13,627 nt of DNA from Chitinophagaceae bacterium UBA3430 (GTDB lineage Bacteria > Bacteroidota > Bacteroidia > Chitinophagales > Chitinophagaceae). Location: NCBI GenBank assembly GCA_002378975.1, contig DFST01000152.1, positions 1 through 13,627 of the forward strand, written 5' to 3'. The notes under the pieces are model-generated. The model searched no databases and had not been told where the DNA came from. It saw nothing but the letters and a program-made list of their open reading frames with translations. Below are positions 1-5,349 of this stretch, piece by piece (position 1 is the first letter of the stretch; every line of letters begins with the position of its first letter). Both the position numbers and the translations under genes were made by a program.

Positions 1-481
1 TGTATCCGGGATCTTGATAACCACTGATCATGTATTCAAGGGTTCCGCCCGCTTTCCATTTTTCTTCGGCCAGTCGGCTAGCGATCCAAACGAAAGGGCC
101 ATCGGCCAATGATCCCAATTCTACGCGGATGCCTAGGGAGAAGAGGAGGGATTCGGTAACGGGGCTGGTTCTTGGCAATACGAATTCCAGTTTCAACGAT
201 TGAAAGCGGGTTCGCCATTGAATGAATTCTTCGAGGTATTGATTATTCTCCGGCAGTTGAAATCCGCCAATCACGATCACGCGATCTGCCTTGAAGGCCA
301 GGATCTGTTCTTGAAGTCGATCCAGGCTCAATCGGTGTTCGGGTTGTTCATTCGATTCCGGAAATCGACCCAGTTGGAAGCCACTTAAAATCAAAGTGGA
401 TTTATCTTCCCAAAAAAAACAGCGTTGAGGGGATAGCCAGCAGGATTGCTGCCGAATGGGAAAGAAGACCGGTTGCCACAT
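1..481 (-). CDS. Catalytically degenerate PdeM-like metallophosphoesterase-fold protein (partial, C-terminus off window)
   Basis: The frame is open from an ATG at 481 to the left edge and gives 160 residues. Its framework follows the DNA-ligase-associated phosphoesterase PdeM family: a P-x-R-x-F/Y-W-E entry (residues 18-25), a TLILS strand, an LGR after motif I, a DRVIVIGG strand, an FIQWR helix, a GPF strand and a late SG-x-x-x-PG motif. The metal ligands are missing at each of these sites. SDLHLGR reads SGFQLGR (33-39), GDLFH reads GGFQL (72-76), GNHD is replaced around LPRTSP (102-107), the GPF-proximal His is Ala134, and GHxHPG reads GYQDPG (154-159). The family is usually a little over 200 residues, so about 50 should lie beyond the edge. 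The start lies 5 nt after the stop of the upstream gene, which implies co-transcription with guaA. The frame is intact, so this is probably a pseudoenzyme with a binding or structural role and not a decaying gene. The family assignment is from remembered motifs and was not searched. Confidence 0.65.
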   Translation of the reverse strand, partial: MWQPVFFPIRQQSCWLSPQRCFFWEDKSTLILSGFQLGRFPESNEQPEHRLSLDRLQEQILAFKADRVIVIGGFQLPENNQYLEEFIQWRTRFQSLKLEFVLPRTSPVTESLLFSLGIRVELGSLADGPFVWIASRLAEEKWKAGGTLEYMISGYQDPGY

Positions 482-486
482 ACGGT

Positions 487-1671
487 TCAGCGGACGGAAC
501 GCACGGCCCCATCCAATCGTTTGAGGAAATACAATTTTTTATTCTCGAAATAATCCAGCATGTAGTTCTGTCTGTTCAAGACAGGCTGCAGATCGGCATC
601 TGAAAAAATCATTTTGTGTTTTCCGGGAAGTTGTCCGGCCAGATCCGTTGTCTTTTTTTGTAGGAGTGAGTGGGTTAACCATGCCAGTTCGTATCCCCTA
701 AAATAAAAATCGCTGGGTCGGCTGTAATAGGATTCTGCAAACCGGCTTTGCAGCCACTGGCTCCAGTTGTCTATACGCGCATAGTAGTAAGGAGTTGGAA
801 TCACGATCTCCAGATTGCGGTAGCGCGTGGTGGCGAATTCGCGGACATTCTCCCAGGTGGGCATGCCCATCAACTCAACGCGAAATCCCTCGGTTTTCAG
901 ATCGGCCGAAGCGGAGGCCAGCAGGCGGGCGAATTTTTCATCTAAACTGGCGCCGAGTAGAAGGGTTTGCTGGGACGAATCGAGTTTACCTCTTAATTGA
1001 TTGACGGAAAAGCTATCGACTACTTCAATCACTTTGTATTTCAATGGAACGCCGCGGGTGTTTTTTCCGGTCTCCTCCAAGTGGTTCAGGATCCGATCTT
1101 CCAAGGACCCTTTTTTACGTACCACCACGATCCGGTCCAGCGCATAGTACTGCTGCAGATGACGGTAGATCCCCTCAATCTGTGTTTGCAGGGTTGAGTT
1201 CCACATGAAGAAGAACGGATTTCCTTGTACACCGCCGTCGTTCGGCAGGTTTACATTGATCAGTGCGATCTGTTTGGTTTTCGCTGCTTCTGCCAGGATC
1301 CGGGTTTCGGTGACGTTGCCAAATAACAACCAGAGATCCGCTTCTTGAACGTTGGGTGAATTCAATTGGGCACTCAGCGATCGTTGTGTCGAGCGGGAGT
1401 CGATGACGTGCAGCTCGGTATTACCCGGTTTTTGTTTCAGCGAATCGAGTGCGTCTATGAATCCTTCGTAAAATTCAAGGGGACTGCTTACGAAGCGGGG
1501 GAATTCGTGATTTTTGTAACGGAATTCCTGTTGCGCATTGAAAATGCTGTCGAGGTGTAGTGGCAAGAACAACACGATGCGTCGCACCGGCGAGTCGGCT
1601 TGTGCTTGTGCCGGATGTTGGCCTAAGCCGATCAGTAGCCATATAAAAATTAGCAGGCGCATCATTCCCAT
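487..1671 (-). CDS. Exported type-1 periplasmic-binding-fold protein (ABC substrate-binding-like)
   Basis: This 394-residue protein begins with a signal peptide: MMR, a hydrophobic stretch over residues 6-17 and an AQA cleavage region near 21-23. The mature part resembles the Leu/Ile/Val-binding-like (type-1 periplasmic-binding) proteins of Bacteroidota. It has an opening RRIVLFLPLHLDS strand, a FYEGFIDALDSLKQ helix (about 67-80), a LHVIDSR strand, a second strand pair around ADLWLLFG, and a late DFYFRGYELAWL motif. Many relatives carry an N-terminal LysM domain; none is seen here. The start is ambiguous: ATGs at 1671, 1665 and 1662 are nearly consecutive. The one at 1665 gives an ATGA overlap with the guaA stop, and the longest is listed. 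The gene sits between guaA and the degenerate phosphoesterase in a coupled transcript. No permease or ATPase gene is adjacent, so a sensory or cell-envelope role is as plausible as transport. The ligand is unknown. Confidence 0.75.
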   Translation of the reverse strand: MGMMRLLIFIWLLIGLGQHPAQAQADSPVRRIVLFLPLHLDSIFNAQQEFRYKNHEFPRFVSSPLEFYEGFIDALDSLKQKPGNTELHVIDSRSTQRSLSAQLNSPNVQEADLWLLFGNVTETRILAEAAKTKQIALINVNLPNDGGVQGNPFFFMWNSTLQTQIEGIYRHLQQYYALDRIVVVRKKGSLEDRILNHLEETGKNTRGVPLKYKVIEVVDSFSVNQLRGKLDSSQQTLLLGASLDEKFARLLASASADLKTEGFRVELMGMPTWENVREFATTRYRNLEIVIPTPYYYARIDNWSQWLQSRFAESYYSRPSDFYFRGYELAWLTHSLLQKKTTDLAGQLPGKHKMIFSDADLQPVLNRQNYMLDYFENKKLYFLKRLDGAVRSVR

Positions 1672-3203
1672 TCAATGGTGGCGGGTGGTTTGCTGCTGAT
1701 GTCGTACACGACGCGGTTGATGCCGCGTACCTGGTTGATGATCGAGTTGGATACATCTGCCAGGAACGTATAGGGGAGATGGGCCCAGTCGGCCGTCATT
1801 CCATCTACGCTGGTCACTGCGCGGAGTGCAACGGTGAATTCGTAGGTTCGTTCATCGCCCATGACACCCACGCTTTTGACGGGAAGCAAGATGGTTCCTG
1901 CTTGCCAGACTTCTGCATAGAGTCCGCTATCGCGTAGCGCTTGCGTATAGATGTGATCGGCGCGTTGCAGCAGCGATACTTTTTCTTCGGTGATCTCTCC
2001 GAGGATGCGAATGGCCAGTCCTGGACCGGGGAAGGGATGTCGGTCGATGAGATTGGCAGGGATGCCGAGTTCCCGACCCACTTTGCGCACTTCATCTTTG
2101 AACAAGAAACGAAGCGGTTCTACGAGTTCGAGATGAAGGTGGGCGGGTAGCCCGCCTACGTTGTGATGTGATTTGATGGTGGCGGAGGGGCCGTGTACGG
2201 ATACGCTTTCGATCACGTCGGGGTAGATGGTTCCTTGACCGAGTAGTCCGACTCCTTCGATCTTTTTTGCTTCCTCTTGGAATATATCGATGAAGAGTCG
2301 CCCGATGATCTTGCGTTTGGTTTCAGGATCGGTTTGTCCGGCTAGTTCCTGATAGAAACGTTGTTTGGCGTCAATGCCGGTGATGTTGAGTCCGAGTGCC
2401 TGGTAGGTCTCCATCACTTGTTCAAACTCTTGGTGACGCAGTACGCCGTTATCGACGAAGATGCCGTGCAATTGGTCACCGACGGCGCGGTGAATCAGGG
2501 TAGCAGCCACGGTGGAGTCAACGCCACCGCTGAGGGCCATGATCACTTTGCGATTGCCGATCTGTTGGCGGAGTTGTTCAATGGTATCGGAGATGAAATG
2601 CGAGGGCGTCCAGTCGCCTTTGCATCCACAGATCTCGGTGAGGTAATTCTTGAGCAGCGTTTTACCGTCGGTCGAGTGATAGACTTCCGGATGAAACTGT
2701 ACGCCGTAGATGGGATGATGGTTGGCGTTGGGATCGGAGCGAAAAGCGGCTACGGGGATGCTCTCGGTATCGGCCAGCAATTGAAAGCCAGCGGGGAGTT
2801 GTTGAATGCTGTCGCTGTGACTCATCCAGACCTGGGAGGCGGCCGGAATGTTTTTTAGGATGGGGTCGTTGTTGGAGTGGCTGTTTAGTTGGGCACGTCC
2901 GTATTCCCGTTTGTTGCTTTTGGCAACGTGGCCACCGAATTCTTTGGCGGTCAACTGCGCCCCATAGCAGATGCCAAGCACGGGTCGTTCCGCTGCAAAC
3001 GACTGAATGGGTACGTTGGGCGCGTTTGGTTCGTTTACCGAGCACGGAGAGCCGGAGAGGATGATGCCGCGCAAGTCGTCGGTCCGAGCGAAAGACTGAT
3101 GGTACGGGATGATTTCGCAGTAGACATTTGCTTCTCGTACGGCGCGGGCGATGAGCTGGGTGTATTGGGATCCGAAGTCGAGGATCAGTATCTTTTCCGT
3201 CAT
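1662..3203 (-). CDS. guaA: GMP synthase (glutamine-hydrolysing)
   Basis: GuaA converts XMP, ATP and glutamine to GMP in the last step of de novo guanine nucleotide synthesis in the cytoplasm. The 513-residue length is normal for the single-chain enzyme. The N-terminal class I glutamine amidotransferase domain shows ILDFGSQYTQLIAR, the nucleophile Cys79 in GICYGAQL, and His171/Glu173 in QFHPEV. The ATP-pyrophosphatase domain begins with the P-loop SGGVDS at 225-230. The C-terminal dimerisation domain is complete and ends in KPPATIEWE, the usual GuaA terminus. The start is supported by MTEKILILDFGSQY. The stop codon overlaps the start region of the next gene, which implies translational coupling. 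A terminator for the upstream gene lies just before it, so guaA probably has its own promoter. The only candidate box seen is TACATTTC at 3218-3225. Confidence 0.97.
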   Translation of the reverse strand: MTEKILILDFGSQYTQLIARAVREANVYCEIIPYHQSFARTDDLRGIILSGSPCSVNEPNAPNVPIQSFAAERPVLGICYGAQLTAKEFGGHVAKSNKREYGRAQLNSHSNNDPILKNIPAASQVWMSHSDSIQQLPAGFQLLADTESIPVAAFRSDPNANHHPIYGVQFHPEVYHSTDGKTLLKNYLTEICGCKGDWTPSHFISDTIEQLRQQIGNRKVIMALSGGVDSTVAATLIHRAVGDQLHGIFVDNGVLRHQEFEQVMETYQALGLNITGIDAKQRFYQELAGQTDPETKRKIIGRLFIDIFQEEAKKIEGVGLLGQGTIYPDVIESVSVHGPSATIKSHHNVGGLPAHLHLELVEPLRFLFKDEVRKVGRELGIPANLIDRHPFPGPGLAIRILGEITEEKVSLLQRADHIYTQALRDSGLYAEVWQAGTILLPVKSVGVMGDERTYEFTVALRAVTSVDGMTADWAHLPYTFLADVSNSIINQVRGINRVVYDISSKPPATIEWE

Positions 3204-3217
3204 TGCGGCTAAGTTAT

Positions 3218-3225
3218 GAAATGTA
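3218..3225 (-). promoter_or_regulatory. Weak candidate promoter box for guaA
   Basis: On the minus strand TACATTTC lies 15-22 nt before the guaA ATG. It matches the Bacteroidota -7 consensus TAnnTTTG except for the last base. No clear -33 TTG is seen. It is listed because the upstream terminator makes a separate guaA promoter likely, but the match alone is weak. Confidence 0.25.
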
Positions 3226-3241
3226 ACGACCGGCGGGGGTC

Positions 3242-3277
3242 AGAAAATGAAAATGTCCGACCCAGAGGTCGGACATT
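3242..3277 (-). terminator. Rho-independent terminator of the RRM protein gene
   Basis: A perfect 11-bp stem (3252-3262 pairing with 3267-3277; core TGTCCGACC/GGTCGGACA) closes a CAGA loop. On the minus strand it is followed directly by TTTTCATTTTC. It lies about 27 nt after the RRM gene stop and before guaA. It therefore separates the two transcripts. Confidence 0.85.
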
Positions 3278-3303
3278 CCGTTTTTGTAGAGGGAGAAGGA
3301 GGA

Positions 3304-3705
3304 TTAGTATCCACCATCGAATCCACCGCCACCGTAGCTGTCGTTGCGGTTGTAACCGCCACCGCCACCACCGCGGTTGAATCCACCACCACCGCCGCCA
3401 CCGCGACGGAATCCACCACCACCGCCACCGCCATTGAAGGGGCGCTTCTTGTACTCGCCTTCAGGCTTTGGGCGGCTTTCGTTTACCACAACGTTACGGC
3501 CATCAATAGCCGTTCCGTTCAGGGCAGCGATTGCAGCTTGACCTTGTTCGTCGTTTGCCATTTCAACAAATCCAAAGCCCTTGCTGCGGCCAGTGAATTT
3601 GTCGTTAATGATCTTTGCAGAGGTGACTTCGCCGAATTCAGCGAACATGTTTGCCAAATCCTGATCTTTCAGGTTCCAGCTCAAATTTCCAACGTAAATG
3701 TTCAT
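3304..3705 (-). CDS. Glycine-rich RRM RNA-binding protein
   Basis: This 133-residue protein has one N-terminal RNA recognition motif followed by a glycine-rich tail. RNP-2 is IYVGNL (residues 3-8) and RNP-1 is KGFGFVEM (42-49), with the aromatic residues that stack on RNA bases kept in both. Residues 91-133 are low-complexity GGGGG-F/Y-R/N repeats resembling RGG tails. Similar short RRM-plus-glycine proteins occur in Bacteroidota and cyanobacteria and are thought to act as RNA chaperones, often cold-induced; that role is from family knowledge. The ATG at 3705 precedes NIYVGNL, the normal N-terminus. It is probably a single-gene unit, with a terminator directly after it and about 225 nt of non-coding DNA before it. 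The tail makes the plus strand a low-complexity CCACCGCC tract, which produces spurious antisense frames. Confidence 0.93.
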   Translation of the reverse strand: MNIYVGNLSWNLKDQDLANMFAEFGEVTSAKIINDKFTGRSKGFGFVEMANDEQGQAAIAALNGTAIDGRNVVVNESRPKPEGEYKKRPFNGGGGGGGFRRGGGGGGGFNRGGGGGGYNRNDSYGGGGFDGGY

Positions 3706-3812
3706 CGTGAGATGTTTTTAATGATAGTGTCAACAGTAAACAATCCCCGTGAACATGCTTGATCGAGCGAATAATTCCGGATCTGTGAAACTGTAAGAAA
3801 CACCGAATAGAA

Positions 3813-3820
3813 CAAAGTAA
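3813..3820 (-). promoter_or_regulatory. Candidate promoter box for the RRM gene
   Basis: The minus-strand box TTACTTTG resembles the Bacteroidota -7 element TAnnTTTG with shifted spacing. If used, it would leave an untranslated leader of roughly 100 nt before the ATG at 3705. Long leaders are common for cold-regulated RNA-binding proteins. No convincing -33 TTG was found, and the rest of the 3706-3930 gap shows no gene. Confidence 0.3.
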
Positions 3821-3930
3821 CAGCTTTTAATTGGATGTGCATAATTTTTTTTCGGTCAGCCAAAACAGGCAAAATGCTGATTTCCAGCTGACTACGTTTA
3901 TGCAAGGGCCGAAACTCGGTGGATTTGGGC

Positions 3931-3981
3931 AAAAAAAGAGGTTGAGGCACTAAGCTGAATACAGCCCATTACCTCAACCTC
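3931..3981 (-). terminator. Rho-independent terminator of the rpsF-rpsR-rplI operon
   Basis: A perfect 10-bp stem, GAGGTTGAGG/CCTCAACCTC (3938-3947 with 3972-3981), encloses a smaller GCTG/CAGC hairpin at 3954-3965. On the minus strand the structure is followed by seven consecutive T residues. It begins 16 nt after the rplI stop, which marks the end of the ribosomal operon. Confidence 0.9.
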
Positions 3982-3996
3982 GTAACTCCGAAACGC

Positions 3997-4443
3997 TTAT
4001 TCAGCGATCAATTCGAATTCTACTTCAGCGCTTTTTCCGTTGCCGAAATCGATGGCCGCCTTGTACGTACCGATCTCTTTAACTTCTTCCGGCAGGGTGA
4101 TGCGACGACGATCGATCTCGTAGCCACGCTGTTCGCGGATGGCCCGGCTGATCTGCAGGGAGGTGACGCTACCGAAGATCTTGCCGCTGGTACCGGATTT
4201 GGCACCCACTTTCAACGGACCTTCATTGAGTTTGGCGATCACGCTGTTGATCTCGGCCAGCATTTGGGCTTCCTTCTTGCGCACTTGCTTCAGACGCTCT
4301 TCCAGCTGCTTTTGGTTGCTGGGGCTGTTCTCAATGGCGAGTTTGCTCGGGATGAGAAAATTGCGGGCATATCCGTTCTTCACCTTTACGACTTCGTTTA
4401 CGCCGCCCAGGTTATCTACGTCTTTGATGAGAATGACTTCCAT
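3997..4443 (-). CDS. rplI: Large ribosomal subunit protein bL9
   Basis: bL9 binds 23S rRNA and spans the ribosome surface through two globular domains joined by a long helix. The N-terminal domain starts with the family signature MEVILIKDVDNLG and contains GYARNFLIPSKLA. The charged connecting helix follows (QKQLEERLKQVRKKEA), then the C-terminal domain with KSGTSGKIFGSVTS. The ATG at 4443 is chosen because it gives the conserved MEVIL start and 148 residues, typical of the family. An in-frame ATG at 4461 would add six poorly supported residues (MHKKNN) from the A-rich leader. It is third in the rpsF-rpsR-rplI operon and is followed by a strong terminator. Confidence 0.97.
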   Translation of the reverse strand: MEVILIKDVDNLGGVNEVVKVKNGYARNFLIPSKLAIENSPSNQKQLEERLKQVRKKEAQMLAEINSVIAKLNEGPLKVGAKSGTSGKIFGSVTSLQISRAIREQRGYEIDRRRITLPEEVKEIGTYKAAIDFGNGKSAEVEFELIAE

Positions 4444-4462
4444 GTTGTTTTTTTTGTGCACC

Positions 4463-4498
4463 CAGTGAAAGGATCACTGTCTTTCTCCGGGGGGAGAA
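4463..4498 (-). promoter_or_regulatory. Tandem hairpins in the rpsR-rplI spacer
   Basis: Two adjacent perfect 6-bp stems lie in the 67-nt spacer. TTCTCC/GGAGAA (4483-4488 with 4493-4498) closes a four-base homopolymer loop, read CCCC in the transcript. CAGTGA/TCACTG (4463-4468 with 4474-4479) closes a 5-nt loop. No T tract follows on the transcribed strand, so they are not a terminator. They might tune rplI translation or mRNA processing; this is inference. Confidence 0.4.
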
Positions 4499-4510
4499 GT
4501 TAGGATGCGG

Positions 4511-4774
4511 TTATTTCATTAAATCTGTAACGAAAGGCAGGAGAGCCATCTGACGGGCTTTCTTCACCGCGTCGGATACTTTACGCTGATATTTCAAGCT
4601 GTTTCCGCTTAGGCGACGGGGCAACAACTTACCTTGTTCGTTCAGGAACTTTTTCAGGAATTCGATGTCTTTGTAATCGACATACCGCATGCCGTATTTC
4701 TTGAATCGGCAGAATTTCTTGACCCGTTTGTCGGCCTTAATTGCGGTGAGGTATTTGATTTCGTTCTTTGCCAT
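4511..4774 (-). CDS. rpsR: Small ribosomal subunit protein bS18
   Basis: bS18 binds the platform of the 30S subunit together with bS6. The 87-residue product carries the family core: KKFCRFKK near residue 19, a YKDIEFLKKFLNEQGKLLPRR stretch in the middle, then the G-N-SLKYQRKVSDAVKKARQMALLPF segment that contacts rRNA. The single early Cys in FCRF is retained, but the CxxC zinc-type variant is absent. The ATG follows the rpsF stop by 3 nt, consistent with coupled translation and stoichiometric production of bS6 and bS18. Confidence 0.97.
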   Translation of the reverse strand: MAKNEIKYLTAIKADKRVKKFCRFKKYGMRYVDYKDIEFLKKFLNEQGKLLPRRLSGNSLKYQRKVSDAVKKARQMALLPFVTDLMK

Positions 4775-4777
4775 GAT

Positions 4778-5134
4778 TTAACCCTCCATTACTTTTTCGG
4801 TTCCTGTTTTTACACCACTTCTTTTGCGGGCATTGTACTCGACGGCGTATTTATCGAGTTTGGTGCAGAGGTGACGGAGAACACTCTCGTCACGCAGGAG
4901 TTGAATTTTCAACTTTTCGTTGAAATCGGCCGCAGCCTTGTACTCCATGATCCAATACAGACCGGTGGTCTTTTTCTGGATGGGGTAGGCGAGTCCTTTC
5001 AGACCCCAAGCGTTTTCAGCTACAACGTCGCCACCATTGTCGGTGACCAGCTTCGCGAATTTCTTCTGCGCTGCCTTAAAATCGTCTTCGCTCAAAACAG
5101 GGGTGAAGATCACCATCAGTTCATAACTGTTCAT
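4778..5134 (-). CDS. rpsF: Small ribosomal subunit protein bS6
   Basis: bS6 forms a heterodimer with bS18 on the 30S platform. The 118 residues start with MNSYELMVIFTPVLSE, the usual first strand, and contain GLKGLAYPIQKKTTGLYWIMEY, the central strands, and LRDESVLRHLCTKLDKY. It is the first gene of the rpsF-rpsR-rplI operon. The ATG at 5134 is preceded by an AACAGGT stretch, a weak ribosome-binding site and one of the few purine-rich examples in the window. A good promoter box lies 82-89 nt upstream of the ATG, and the leader between them can fold (separate entry), which suggests autoregulation by the bS6:bS18 complex as known in other bacteria. Confidence 0.97.
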   Translation of the reverse strand: MNSYELMVIFTPVLSEDDFKAAQKKFAKLVTDNGGDVVAENAWGLKGLAYPIQKKTTGLYWIMEYKAAADFNEKLKIQLLRDESVLRHLCTKLDKYAVEYNARKRSGVKTGTEKVMEG

Positions 5135-5154
5135 ACCTGTTAGGTTTTTTCGGT

Positions 5155-5206
5155 TTTCCCAATGGACAATCCCGGAATCCCCGGGAAAGAATCTGCGAAT
5201 TCAGAT
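5155..5206 (-). promoter_or_regulatory. Structured rpsF leader, possible S6:S18-binding element
   Basis: The leader holds a short hairpin ATCTG/CAGAT (5191-5195 with 5202-5206). It also holds two competing stems that share bases: TTTCCC/GGGAAA (5155-5160 with 5183-5188) and TCCCGG/CCGGGA (5170-5175 with 5181-5186). In the first fold a CCG triplet sits inside the enclosed region, as in the described rpsF leader motif that binds bS6:bS18. The match was judged by eye and no covariance model was run, so the assignment is tentative. Confidence 0.4.
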
Positions 5207-5215
5207 TTGGGGTTG

Positions 5216-5223
5216 CAAAAGTA
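5216..5223 (-). promoter_or_regulatory. Promoter -7 box of the ribosomal operon
   Basis: The minus strand reads TACTTTTG followed by CA, an exact match to the Bacteroidota -7 consensus TAnnTTTG. It lies 82-89 nt before the rpsF ATG. No TTG is visible at the expected -33 position. The location immediately upstream of the leader hairpins supports it. Confidence 0.55.
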
Positions 5224-5230
5224 GGGAAAA

Positions 5231-5337
5231 AGTTTGGAATGTTTGGGGAGTTTGGAAAGTTTGGGTAGTTGGGGCTAAAAAAGCTACGAGCTCATTTTCA
5301 ACAACTTAACTTCCAAACATACCAAACTTTCCAAACT
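5231..5337. repeat. Inverted array of 9-nt repeats between the EEP gene and rpsF
   Basis: GTTTGG starts at 5232, 5241, 5250 and 5259, with a degenerate unit at 5268, giving an exact 9-nt period. The reverse-complement unit CCAAAC starts at 5313, 5322 and 5331 with the same period. A 16-nt stretch, AGTTTGGAAAGTTTGG at 5249-5264, is perfectly complementary to 5322-5337, so the array can form a long hairpin with alternative registers. On the minus strand the second arm ends in TTTTT, so it may also terminate the EEP transcript. It lies directly upstream of the rpsF promoter. A minor 5-bp hairpin GTCTC/GAGAC (5338-5350) overlaps the end of the EEP gene. Confidence 0.75.
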
Positions 5338-5349
5338 GTCTCAAAGAGA

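Noticed and set aside
2361..2858. 165-residue plus-strand frame
   Set aside because: It lies entirely antisense to guaA, whose sequence is strongly conserved in its own frame.
3360..3432. CCACCGCC-type repeat tract suggestive of a microsatellite
   Set aside because: It is fully explained by glycine codons of the RRM protein tail.
3247..3762. 171-residue plus-strand frame rich in Thr/Val/Ala opposite the RRM gene
   Set aside because: It is antisense to the glycine-rich tail; its composition is the mirror of GGN codons and it has no recognisable domain.
3702..3950. 82-residue minus-strand frame upstream of the RRM gene
   Set aside because: It covers a promoter and leader region, runs into the terminator area and resembles no known protein.
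4444..4461. Six-residue N-terminal extension of bL9 (MHKKNN)
   Set aside because: The family begins at MEVIL; the extension is encoded by an A-rich leader.
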